13,604 nucleotides of DNA from CAYVDH01 sp964450355 (lineage in GTDB: Bacteria; Bacteroidota; Bacteroidia; NS11-12g; UBA955). A program made the translations under genes and the position numbers. Below are positions 1-7,080 of this stretch, in pieces (position 1 is the stretch's first letter; every line of letters starts with the position of its first letter). The stretch lies in the NCBI GenBank assembly GCA_964450355.1, contig CAYVDH010000090.1:1-13604 (forward strand), in the 5' to 3' direction. The notes under the pieces are model-generated. The model saw only the letters and a list, made by a program, of their open reading frames with translations. It was not told the DNA's origin and searched no databases.

Positions 1-940
1 CTTCGTATGCTTTGATGATTTCTTTAACTAAACGGTGTCTAACCACATCGTTAACATTCAAAGCGACAATGCTAATTCCTTTGATTTTATTTAAAATTTT
101 GGTAGCTTTTAACAGTCCGGTTGTTTGTTTTGCAGGTAAATCTACTTGACTCAAGTCTCCTGTAATGATTAATTTAGCACTTGGCCCCATCCTGGTTAAA
201 AACATTTTTAACTGAGAATCGGTGGTGTTTTGGGCTTCGTCTAATATCACAAAACAATTGTCTAATGTACGACCTCTCATGAATGCCAATGGAGCAATTT
301 CTATGGTTCTAGTTTCAATGTATGATTTCAGTTTATCAGGAGGAATCATGTCATCTAAGGCATCGTATAGTGGTCGTAAATACGGGTCTATTTTTTCTTT
401 TAAATCTCCAGGTAAAAATCCCAAACTTTCACCAGCTTCAACAGCAGGTCTAGTTAAAATAATTCTTTTTATTTCTTTGTTTTTTAAAGCTTTTACAGCT
501 ACTGCTACAGCCGTGTAGGTTTTTCCAGTACCAGCAGGCCCCAATGCAAATACGATGTCGTTGTTGGCTATTTCATGAACTAATTTTATTTGATTGGTTG
601 TCCTAGCTCTAATGGGCTTCCCATTGTTACCATGCAAAATGATGTGGTTTTCTGAATCGGATTTAATTGTTACTGTAGTTTCAAAATCTTCCGAACCAAA
701 TATTTCACTTATTATGGATTCATTAAGCTCTCTGCCTTTGATTAATAAAGAGACAAATTGATTGTATTTGGTTTCAAACACATCCACTTCTTTATCTTCT
801 CCTATTATTTTAACTTCATTACCTCTGGCAATGAGTTTGATTTTAGGATTTTTATTTTTTATTAACGTCAGAAAAAAATCATTTGCACCATGCACTTCCT
901 GAGGTTGAATATCTTCTATAAATATACTTTTTTCAGCCAA
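1..940 (-). CDS. phoH: PhoH family ATPase (3' end outside window)
   Basis: Cytoplasmic P-loop ATPase of the PhoH/PhoL family; members are linked to RNA metabolism and stress, but the exact substrate is unsettled. Translating the minus strand from TTG at 940 gives 313 codons that run off the window start. A Walker A motif GPAGTGKT lies at residues 134-141 and a Walker B motif VILDEAQNT at 231-239. Other family blocks are TRPAVEAGESLGFLPGD (about 163-179), RPLYDALDD, PLAFMRGRTL (217-226), TGDLSQVDLP (260-269) and NDVVRH (297-302). An N-terminal domain of about 110 residues precedes the ATPase core, as usual. The family is normally about 320-330 residues, so only a few C-terminal codons are missing. 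The TTG start is chosen because in-frame stops sit two and three codons upstream, and no in-frame ATG occurs until after the Walker B motif; the only early alternative is a GTG at codon 16. The identification is firm; the start is likely. Confidence 0.96.
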   Translation of the reverse strand, partial: MAEKSIFIEDIQPQEVHGANDFFLTLIKNKNPKIKLIARGNEVKIIGEDKEVDVFETKYNQFVSLLIKGRELNESIISEIFGSEDFETTVTIKSDSENHIILHGNNGKPIRARTTNQIKLVHEIANNDIVFALGPAGTGKTYTAVAVAVKALKNKEIKRIILTRPAVEAGESLGFLPGDLKEKIDPYLRPLYDALDDMIPPDKLKSYIETRTIEIAPLAFMRGRTLDNCFVILDEAQNTTDSQLKMFLTRMGPSAKLIITGDLSQVDLPAKQTTGLLKATKILNKIKGISIVALNVNDVVRHRLVKEIIKAYE

Positions 941-978
941 TGTTTATTATTCTTTTTTTTTAATGTGAGTGAAGCCTT

Positions 979-986
979 TATTTTTG
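979..986 (+). promoter_or_regulatory. Predicted -7 element for the operon at 1006
   Basis: TATTTTTG at 979-986 matches the Bacteroidota -7 consensus TAnnTTTG and lies 19 bases upstream of the TTG start at 1006. No TTG stands at the expected -33 position (only a T-run), so the match is partial. Transcription from here would give a leader of about 10-15 bases. Confidence 0.35.
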
Positions 987-989
987 TTA

Positions 990-1020
990 CGAAATTAACT
1001 AAATTTTGCACACAGTCCAA
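990..1020 (-). promoter_or_regulatory. Predicted phoH promoter (Bacteroidota type)
   Basis: On the minus strand a TTG (complement of 1018-1020) is followed by exactly 20 bases and then TAATTTCG (complement of 990-997). This is one base off the Bacteroidota -7 consensus TAnnTTTG. It lies about 50 bases upstream of the phoH TTG start and overlaps the first codons of the divergent gene at 1006. Based only on motif and spacing. Confidence 0.45.
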
Positions 1021-1734
1021 CTAATTACAGAATTTTCTTCTTCTTCTTTCCAAGTTGGATTGTTGAAAAAGTCGTTGTTTAAATTGGGCTTAAATCAAAT
1101 CATCGATATTACTCATCAAATTAGATTAGGTAACATTACCGAAGCTGCTTTTGTATGCAAACAAGTTTTAATTGAATCGGATAATCATTTTATCACCCTT
1201 GTTTTAGTAGGAAATTCAACTAAAAAAATTGTCTATAACTTTTATAATAATTGGTTGATTTTGCCAGATAATGGATTGTTAAATTTAATTTTTCCTGAAA
1301 TAGATTTACACCATTTATGGTCAGCTAATCAATTCACCTTAGAAGAAACATTAGAAATAGTTAAAAATAATAAATTAGAATTGTTAACACCTAATCCTCA
1401 TTATGTCATTAAATACCCCAAAAAATCAAATAACACAGGTGAGTGTTTAATAGGAGAGAGGATATTCTCTGATGAACTTGGCAATGTGTATTTCAATATA
1501 CAAAAAAATGAAGTTTTTGATTTTTTAAATGGAAGCTCCTTTAAGTTAAAAATACAACATGTACCTAATGTGTTTTTTTATGAGATAAAAGACAGTGTTC
1601 ATCAAGTAGATGAGGGAGTAGCTGTATTTACTTTTAACAAAACAAGTTATTTAAAATTGTCTATTAATCAGGGTAATGCAATGAAATTGTTTCGATTAAA
1701 AGATGACACAAAATTAATGATAGAAAAAATATGA
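1006..1734 (+). CDS. SAM hydroxide adenosyltransferase-like protein (DUF62), catalytically degenerate
   Basis: A 242-residue member of the SAM hydroxide adenosyltransferase (DUF62, SAM hydrolase/halogenase) fold family. Visible landmarks are the N-terminal strand QLITEF (5-10), VDISH-like IDITHQI (33-39), PDNGLL (87-92, the well-conserved family block), GE..IGERIFSDELGNVYFNI (about 145-165, matching GEV..iDrFGNlitNI), and a C-terminal SYLKLSINQGNAMKLFRL (214-231), matching SSGYLeIAvNQGNAAelLgL. The catalytic elements are lost: the N-terminal TDFG is TEFS, the VDPGVGTxR loop is LVLVGNSTKK (65-74), and no FHGRD motif follows PDNGLL. This suggests a non-hydrolytic, perhaps SAM/adenosine-binding or structural, role; that is inference. 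The TTG at 1006 is the only usual start codon, since an in-frame TAA lies at 1000-1002 and the first strand is needed. It is the first gene of a four-gene operon and overlaps the next by 4 bases (ATGA). Confidence 0.82.
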   Translation: MHTVQLITEFSSSSFQVGLLKKSLFKLGLNQIIDITHQIRLGNITEAAFVCKQVLIESDNHFITLVLVGNSTKKIVYNFYNNWLILPDNGLLNLIFPEIDLHHLWSANQFTLEETLEIVKNNKLELLTPNPHYVIKYPKKSNNTGECLIGERIFSDELGNVYFNIQKNEVFDFLNGSSFKLKIQHVPNVFFYEIKDSVHQVDEGVAVFTFNKTSYLKLSINQGNAMKLFRLKDDTKLMIEKI

Positions 1735-2054
1735 TAATCAGATTTGTAAAAATGGGCTTTAAACCCGAAGAAATTGAGAATTTTAAAAACCTATTTGAAC
1801 AAACTAAAAACAACATTAGAAACATGCCTGGTTGTTATTTTTTAAGTTTATATTCTGAACTCAATTCCAATGTCATGTACACACATAGCATTTGGAATAG
1901 CATAGACGACCTTGAGCATTATAGAAATTCAGATTTGTTTGAATCAACTTGGGCAAAAACTAAAGTATTATTCAATCAAAAGCCCGAAGCTTGGACTGTG
2001 GAATTGAGTTCTACAACCGACCACAATATTTTTAATCAAATAATAGTTAAATAA
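1731..2054 (+). CDS. Antibiotic biosynthesis monooxygenase (ABM)-fold protein
   Basis: A 107-residue protein of the small dimeric alpha/beta barrel (ABM) superfamily. It begins with the strand MIIRFVKMGFKPEEIENF, then GCYFLSLY (about 34-41), YTHSIWNSIDDLEHYRNS (50-67, the typical W-x(2-3)-DL..Y pattern), LFESTWAKTKVLF (69-81) and KPEAWTVEL (84-92). This layout is characteristic of a Bacteroidota subgroup annotated as antibiotic biosynthesis monooxygenase family protein; the substrate is unknown and the name should not be taken as proof of antibiotic synthesis. It is cytoplasmic, with no signal peptide. The start ATG overlaps the stop of the upstream gene in an ATGA, implying translational coupling, and the next gene begins 4 bases after its stop. 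Confidence 0.85.
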   Translation: MIIRFVKMGFKPEEIENFKNLFEQTKNNIRNMPGCYFLSLYSELNSNVMYTHSIWNSIDDLEHYRNSDLFESTWAKTKVLFNQKPEAWTVELSSTTDHNIFNQIIVK

Positions 2055-2058
2055 CCGA

Positions 2059-4332
2059 ATGAAGTATAATATCATCATCTTATTTTTCGCCCTTATTGTT
2101 TGTGTAAACACACAAGGACAAAATAAAAATTTAGAAAAAGCAAAACTTGCTTATCAAAATAACAAAGCAAAATCAGCAAATAAATACATTGATAAATGTT
2201 TGCAAGATCAAGAACTCAAGGATTTGCCTAATGTACTTTTGTTAAAATCTAAAATCATGTTTCAGATTTATCAAGACAAGTCATTGAATGAAAAATTTCC
2301 AAATGCATTCAAAGAATCTGTTAAATATTTAGAAAAGTCAATTTTAAAATTTGAATCAAACACAGCTAAACATTCATTTTATCTTCAAAATTTACAGCAT
2401 TTCCAAACCCTCATTAAGTTAAACAACAAAGAAGGAGTGGATGCTTATAATTCGGGGAAATATGCCAAAGCTTTGCCAATTTTTAAACGCAGTTTAAGTT
2501 TTGGAATAGATACCCAATCTTTAGTGTACATAGGAAATTGCTATTGGGAATTGGGTCAAAAATACGAAAGTGTCAATTACTATAAACAAGCATCACAAAT
2601 GATTTATGCTTATGTCTCTGATAGCAGTGCTAAAATATTGAATTATTACCGTGAGCCATTCAGAAAATTAGGTAAATATTACATTGATAACAAGCAATTT
2701 GATACAGCTTTCATTCATGTTAGAAATGGAAAAGAGGTGATTCCTAACGATCCTAAATTAATGGAATACACTTATAATTTAATGAGATATGCCATGGAAA
2801 AAATACCTCCTAGCGAGGATTATCTTATAGCTGTTGACCGTGGCTTAACAGAATTTCCTCTCGATTCTTTTTTGAATCACAAGGAAAATGCAATCTTCAT
2901 ATTTTTATTAAATGGATTAGCAAATAACAACGATCAAAAAGGGTTTGATGAATTGATGAATAAATTTGCTGAAAAGAAAAAAAACAAAGAAAAAATTAAA
3001 GAAAAAATAAATAAATTTGATGTTTTTGCTGGATTAAATAAAGAAACATTTTATATTCAATTGTATCAATATCTTGGAGACATTGGATTGCGCAAAGCAT
3101 GTTTTGCAGCCTTTAATACATTGAATAATCAATTCCCAATTGCTAATACTTTGCCAAAGCCTAGGCATGTCATTTTGGATAGAAACATAAAACCTGTGTA
3201 TGCGGAGATATTATTTAAAGAATATTTGCTTTTGGAGCCTAAAAACATGAATCACATCAATGGTAGAAAAGATTATGCCAACGAGATGAACAAAACCAAT
3301 GTGCCTTACCTTCTAAAATTATCTATGATTTGGCTAAATGACGATTGCGCTAAAGATTTTCCAAAAGATTTGTCTTTTAAAAACAAGGCAAAAGAATTAA
3401 GACAAAAATTAATTCAAGAAAGCATAGATAGCAATAATTTTTCATTGTCTAAGCAAGTATTGAACGAGTCATACACATTATACCCTGATTTGAAAAAAAA
3501 CAATGACGATTGGAGTAAGAAATTGGCTGAGAAAGACTTTAAAGTCAATTATTTTGGAAGCAGAATTTTAGTTGGTAAAACCGAGCCCAATGTCATCACT
3601 TACAAATGGAATGGGATAGTGGATAGTTGTAAAGTAGGTGTAATGAACAGCGATATAGTATTTAAATTAGAAGATAGAATTAACTATTTTAGAAGAATGG
3701 CTGGTGTCAAAGAAATTACTTTAACTAACGATTACAATGAGAATTGCCAATTTGCAGCATTAATGTGTGAAGCCAACAGAAGCATGAGTCATGAACCCAA
3801 CGATGGTTGGAGATGTTACGTGCCCGCAGGATTTGATGCATTAAAATTATCGATACTGAGTAAAGATAATAATCCATCGATTGCTATTACAGCAGCCATG
3901 GGGCATAACCATAGCACTGTTGGAAATCGCAGATGGTTATTGTATCCTTATTCAAGTTTTATGGGCATTGGAACTTCCAATAATTACACTTCACTATTGG
4001 CAATAGATAATTCAAATATACAAGATAGCAATGTTTACAAATCCAAATACATTGCTTGGCCACCGCAAGGATATGTTCCTAAAATGATGGTGTTCAAAAA
4101 ATGGAGTTTTTCTATGGAACAAAACTTTGATAAAGCTACTGTCAGTATGAAAAATTCTAAAAATGAAACAGTAGAGTTGAAAATTGAACCCATTGCCAAT
4201 GGGTACGGTTTAAATTCCATAGTTTGGGAGCCTGTAACACCTATTTTGGAAAACGAAACATATACTGTTACAATTAAATTAATGAATGGTAAAATGTTCA
4301 CTTATCAAGTAACTCCAATTACAACACCATAA
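2059..4332 (+). CDS. Exported TPR-repeat and CAP (SCP/PR1-like) domain protein
   Basis: A 757-residue protein with three parts. Residues 1-20 are a Sec signal peptide: a hydrophobic core IIILFFALIVCVNT ending in QGQ. Residues about 21-490 are helical and TPR-like, for instance EGVDAYNSGKYAKALPIFKRSL (125-146) and IGNCYWELGQKYESVNYYKQA (158-178), with a lysine-rich helix around 303-320. Residues about 535-655 form a bacterial CAP domain: INYFRRMAGVKEITL (541-555), CQFAALMCEANRSMSHEP (563-580) and GNRRWLLYPYSSFMGIGTS (622-640). The stretch IAWPPQGYVP (665-674) and the following beta-rich tail match the C-terminal extension seen in related CAP proteins. CAP domains act outside the cytoplasm, but enzymatic activity is rarely shown; residue N623 replaces the histidine usual in the GHRRW motif of relatives. 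The role is probably a periplasmic or outer-surface protein. It lies 4 bases after the ABM gene and 3 before the DUF4230 gene. Confidence 0.88.
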   Translation: MKYNIIILFFALIVCVNTQGQNKNLEKAKLAYQNNKAKSANKYIDKCLQDQELKDLPNVLLLKSKIMFQIYQDKSLNEKFPNAFKESVKYLEKSILKFESNTAKHSFYLQNLQHFQTLIKLNNKEGVDAYNSGKYAKALPIFKRSLSFGIDTQSLVYIGNCYWELGQKYESVNYYKQASQMIYAYVSDSSAKILNYYREPFRKLGKYYIDNKQFDTAFIHVRNGKEVIPNDPKLMEYTYNLMRYAMEKIPPSEDYLIAVDRGLTEFPLDSFLNHKENAIFIFLLNGLANNNDQKGFDELMNKFAEKKKNKEKIKEKINKFDVFAGLNKETFYIQLYQYLGDIGLRKACFAAFNTLNNQFPIANTLPKPRHVILDRNIKPVYAEILFKEYLLLEPKNMNHINGRKDYANEMNKTNVPYLLKLSMIWLNDDCAKDFPKDLSFKNKAKELRQKLIQESIDSNNFSLSKQVLNESYTLYPDLKKNNDDWSKKLAEKDFKVNYFGSRILVGKTEPNVITYKWNGIVDSCKVGVMNSDIVFKLEDRINYFRRMAGVKEITLTNDYNENCQFAALMCEANRSMSHEPNDGWRCYVPAGFDALKLSILSKDNNPSIAITAAMGHNHSTVGNRRWLLYPYSSFMGIGTSNNYTSLLAIDNSNIQDSNVYKSKYIAWPPQGYVPKMMVFKKWSFSMEQNFDKATVSMKNSKNETVELKIEPIANGYGLNSIVWEPVTPILENETYTVTIKLMNGKMFTYQVTPITTP

Positions 4333-4335
4333 TAC

Positions 4336-4935
4336 ATGATATTAAAATTAATTCAAGCATTAATCAGGTCTGGTAGTGGAAAGTTCTTAGTAATTGTTTT
4401 GATTGCATTACTAGGTTTTTTCTTGTTCAAAAAATTCAGCCAATCAGATAAAGTAGTAATTACTCACGATGCATTAGTAGAAAAAATAGAATCAATGGGT
4501 AAAATGGAATTAACAAAATTTACCATAAAAAATGTATTGTCAAAACAAATAGTAAAAGAATGGTGGCCCGATTCTAAAGTGTTATTTATAGCAGTAGGCG
4601 AGGCAGTAGGATGCATAGATTTAACAAAAATAAATAAGAATGATGTAAAAAGAACTGGCGATAGCATCACCATCAATTTGCCAAAACCTGAAATTTGTTA
4701 CATTAAATTAAACCACGAAAAATCAAAAGTATATGACATCAGTGGAGTTTATTTTAAAGAAGACACCAAGCAAATAGTGGAGGAGGTATATCAATTAGCT
4801 GAAAAAGAGCTAGAAAAAGAAGCAAAAGAAATGGGGATTATAGCTGAAACAGAGAAAAATGCAAGATTGATATTAAAGCCAATTTTTGAAACGATTTCAG
4901 GTAAAAAAGTAGTTATAAAGGTAAAAATGAGGTAG
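4336..4935 (+). CDS. DUF4230 membrane-anchored protein
   Basis: A 199-residue protein of the DUF4230 family. A single N-terminal transmembrane segment (about 17-31, FLVIVLIALLGFFLF) is followed by basic residues KK and then a soluble domain. The domain opens with the family pattern DALVEKIESMGKMELTKFTI (45-64) and contains FIAVGEAVGCIDLTKI (84-99), DSITINLPKPEI (107-118) and a long charged helix near 142-175 (EEVYQLAEKELEKEAKE). Function is unknown in the family, which is common in Bacteroidota and Firmicutes. It is the last gene of the 1006-4935 operon, 3 bases behind the CAP-domain gene, so it may work at the envelope with that protein (inference from position only). No obvious hairpin terminator follows its stop. 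Confidence 0.87.
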   Translation: MILKLIQALIRSGSGKFLVIVLIALLGFFLFKKFSQSDKVVITHDALVEKIESMGKMELTKFTIKNVLSKQIVKEWWPDSKVLFIAVGEAVGCIDLTKINKNDVKRTGDSITINLPKPEICYIKLNHEKSKVYDISGVYFKEDTKQIVEEVYQLAEKELEKEAKEMGIIAETEKNARLILKPIFETISGKKVVIKVKMR

Positions 4936-5254
4936 GGGGAAAATGATTGATTTTTTATTTTTTGGAAGGATATTATTCAAAAATATTCGCAATTTGAATT
5001 TTTAAGGATTTTAGAAAGTAAGTAAATAATTTAAAACAAGTGATAAGTAACTTTTATAAAACGCAATTAATCCTTATTAAATAGGCATTTCCATTATTAG
5101 TTTAATTGTTCATTTGTGAGGTTATTTGTTTCTTATGTAAATATTTGGACCTTTGTTGTACCTAAAACGACTTTTTAAACTTTTTTTGTGCATTAATAAA
5201 GCTTTTGGTGAAATTATGGTACACAAATTACTAAATGGCATAAAAGGGTGTAAA

Positions 5255-5346
5255 ATGGCCAATAAATCAGAAGTATAAAGAATATGTGAGTATTGCAATG
5301 AGCTATTTGTTGCAAGAACTTAAAAACACGTTATTGTTCAAATAAA
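5255..5346 (+). pseudogene. Decayed Cys-rich (zinc-ribbon type) gene, mobile-element associated family
   Basis: From ATG 5255 the reading is MANKSEV, a TAA stop at 5276-5278, then RICEYCNELFVART in the same frame to about 5319. Shifting by one base at 5319/5320 the reading continues LKTRYCSNK to 5346, followed shortly by a TAG. Joined, this reproduces the N-terminal pattern ICEYCxxxFxART-x-KTRYCSxxC of small Bacteroidota proteins in which a CxxC...YC zinc-ribbon-like segment precedes a DNA-binding (excisionase/HTH) domain and which commonly sit in integrative elements. One nonsense codon and a one-base deletion (ACTTTA to ACTTA) are needed to explain the breakage, and the final cysteine and everything downstream are gone. 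Family assignment is from memory of the motif; decay is seen directly. Confidence 0.62.
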
Positions 5347-5410
5347 TTAATAATATAGGATATAAAGATAGTGTTAAAAACTTAACAAATTAAAAATAAT
5401 TTATTAAAAG

Positions 5411-5442
5411 TTTGGTTGTAATAATGTAAATGTTTAAGTTTG
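5411..5442 (+). promoter_or_regulatory. Predicted promoter of the AbiE operon
   Basis: TTTG at 5411-5414, a 20-base spacer, and TAAGTTTG at 5435-5442 make an exact match to the Bacteroidota TTTG-N(19-21)-TAnnTTTG promoter. The -7 box lies 52 bases upstream of the abiEi start. The heptamer TTGTAAT occurs twice across it (5416-5422 and 5440-5446, 24 bases apart), a possible operator because AbiEi-type antitoxins autorepress their operons; that role is inference. Confidence 0.55.
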
Positions 5443-5494
5443 TAATTGCAAAAAGGGTTAAAATTAGGCCCATATTGCAACAGATTACTAAAAA

Positions 5495-6304
5495 ATGGCA
5501 GAGCAATATAAATATTTAGACTCCTTTATTGATGAACAAAGAGCAAACGGTAAGTATAGCTTTACTACCGAAGGATTGCATAGTCTTTTAGGAGTATCAG
5601 AAAATGCTCTGAAAAAAACATTGCAACGACTCAAAAATCAGAAATCGGTAGTAATGGTTCGTAGAGGGTTTTATGTCATTGTTCCACCAGAATACAGATC
5701 CAAAGGCATTATTCCTACCAGTTTGTATGTAAATGATTTGATGAAGTTTTTAAACAGGGATTATTATGTTGGATTGTTAAACGCAGCAGCTTACCACGGA
5801 GCAGCTCATCAGCAACCTCAAAACTATTCAATTATTACAGAAGGTATTGCATTAAGAGCGATTCAAAATGATAAGGTAGGTATTCATTTTTATATTAAAA
5901 AAAAATGGAATAAAAAGGATGTCATAAAGAAAAAAGTAGATACGGGATATATCAATATTTCATCACCTGAACTAACTGCCTTGGATTTGGTAAGCTATTA
6001 TAATGAAGTGGGAGGATTTAATCGTGTGGCTACAGTAATCGAAGAATTAAAGGAAGTGATACAACCTGATAGATTATTAGAAACTGTAAAACAATATTGT
6101 GAAATATCAGTCGTGCAGCGTTTAGGATATGTATTAGAATGTGTATTGAATGAAAATGAATTAAGTAGCAAACTATACACTTACCTTGAATCTATTGGAC
6201 ATTATCCAGTTTTATTACGACCACAAAAAAAGAAACCCGAAAATATGACAACTGGAAATAGATGGAAAATTGCACCTAACATAGAAATAGAAGCAGATAT
6301 ATGA
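5495..6304 (+). CDS. abiEi: AbiEi family type IV antitoxin
   Basis: A 269-residue antitoxin of the AbiE abortive-infection / type IV toxin-antitoxin system. Residues about 1-70 form an N-terminal winged helix-turn-helix (FTTEGLHSLLGVSENALKKT, 23-42, then RLKNQKSVVMVRRGFYVIVP, 45-64), expected to bind the operon promoter and autorepress. The C-terminal antitoxin domain shows YVGLLNAAAYHGAAHQQPQN (91-110), SPELTALDLVSYYNEVGGFN (157-176) and a conserved RLGYVLE (209-215); the C-terminus reads NRWKIAPNIEIEADI. Length is typical. In known AbiE systems the antitoxin neutralises the toxin without forming a stable complex. The ATG at 5495 is preceded by an A-rich leader and gives the full wing-helix. 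The gene overlaps abiEii by 4 bases (ATGA at 6301-6304), the classic coupled arrangement. Acquired rather than ancestral to its neighbours, judging from the remnants on both sides. Confidence 0.93.
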   Translation: MAEQYKYLDSFIDEQRANGKYSFTTEGLHSLLGVSENALKKTLQRLKNQKSVVMVRRGFYVIVPPEYRSKGIIPTSLYVNDLMKFLNRDYYVGLLNAAAYHGAAHQQPQNYSIITEGIALRAIQNDKVGIHFYIKKKWNKKDVIKKKVDTGYINISSPELTALDLVSYYNEVGGFNRVATVIEELKEVIQPDRLLETVKQYCEISVVQRLGYVLECVLNENELSSKLYTYLESIGHYPVLLRPQKKKPENMTTGNRWKIAPNIEIEADI

Positions 6305-7080
6305 TACCACAGTCTTACATAACAGCTTGGCGAAAGCAGGCACCTTGGCAGGAGAATTATCAGGTAGAACAGGATTTGATTATACAACGAGCTTTGATTT
6401 CTTTGTTTAGTGATGAATTTATCAAAGAACGTTTGGCATTCCGTGGAGGGACGGCATTACATAAATTATATTTAGCTCCTGCGGCAAGATATTCGGAAGA
6501 TATTGATTTGGTACAAGTAAAAGCAGAATCGTTTGGTGCGATTATAGAAAGGATTCGGGAGCAGCTTTTATTTTTGGGAAAACCTCGTATCAAGCAAAAA
6601 GAGCATAACAATACCATAATTTACAGTATTATTTCTGAAGATGACATACCTATGAAACTAAAAATTGAAGTTAATACCAGAGAGCACTTTTCTGTTTATG
6701 GCTTACAAAATATTCCTGTAAAGTTGGATTCTGAATGGGATAAAGGAGAAGCTTTAGTTCCAACCTATAGACTGGATGAACTCTTAGCCACCAAGCTTCG
6801 AGCTTTATACCAGCGAAAGAAAGGGCGTGATTTATTCGATTTGTGGTATGCCTTGAAAAATACAGATGTAAACATAGAAAAAGTAATTAAGGCTTTCAAG
6901 CACTATATGAATGAAGAGGGAAATGAAGTAACACAAAAGGAGTTTATTCACAATATGGAAAAGAAAATTGAAGATGCTGACTTCACAGGAGATATGTATG
7001 GGTTGCTGAGAAACGGAATTGAATACAATATAAATGAAGCTTACGAATTTGTAAAAAAAGAAATATTAGAAAAGATATGA
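6301..7080 (+). CDS. abiEii: AbiEii/AbiGii family nucleotidyltransferase toxin
   Basis: A 259-residue toxin of the DUF1814 / AbiEii nucleotidyltransferase family. The family's Streptococcus member is a GTP-binding nucleotidyltransferase causing reversible growth arrest; mycobacterial relatives modify tRNA 3' ends. All signature motifs are present: FRGGTALHK (47-55, the GG/GS motif), SEDIDL (65-70, metal-binding D67 and D69), KIEVNTRE (121-128), and LLATKLRALYQRKKGRDLFD (161-180) with K165, R167, R176, D177 and D180. No truncation or missing catalytic residue, so the toxin should be active, which makes the upstream antitoxin essential to keep. Nine of 14 arginine codons are CGN, against about 5 of 19 in the CAP-domain gene at 2059, a mild sign of foreign origin. 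Translationally coupled to abiEi by a 4-base overlap. Confidence 0.94.
   Translation: MIPQSYITAWRKQAPWQENYQVEQDLIIQRALISLFSDEFIKERLAFRGGTALHKLYLAPAARYSEDIDLVQVKAESFGAIIERIREQLLFLGKPRIKQKEHNNTIIYSIISEDDIPMKLKIEVNTREHFSVYGLQNIPVKLDSEWDKGEALVPTYRLDELLATKLRALYQRKKGRDLFDLWYALKNTDVNIEKVIKAFKHYMNEEGNEVTQKEFIHNMEKKIEDADFTGDMYGLLRNGIEYNINEAYEFVKKEILEKI

Larger units (their letters stand above)
4936..5494. other. 559-base AT-rich gap without an intact gene
   Basis: The stretch contains no intact open reading frame of note. It holds a decayed Cys-rich gene at 5255-5346 and the promoter of the AbiE pair at 5411-5442, both listed separately. An imperfect inverted repeat is also visible (TTTGTTGTACC at 5152-5162 against GGTACACAAA at 5218-5227, one base indel). 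The rest (4936-5150 and 5347-5410) shows multiple stops in all frames and nothing recognisable. Its length and composition contrast with the 3-4 base gaps in the adjacent operon and suggest a scar of past insertion. Confidence 0.6.

Noticed and set aside
222..518. A 98-codon plus-strand open frame inside phoH
   Set aside because: It is antisense to a clearly conserved ATPase frame with Walker A and B motifs, and its own translation resembles no protein.
1731..2054. Antibiotic biosynthesis cluster suggested by the ABM-family name
   Set aside because: The fold name covers many small cytoplasmic proteins; no synthase, tailoring or resistance gene is nearby.
4936..5494. CRISPR array, tRNA or riboswitch in the long AT-rich gap
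   Set aside because: No regularly spaced repeats, no cloverleaf with a GTTC-type T-loop, and no recognisable aptamer core were seen.
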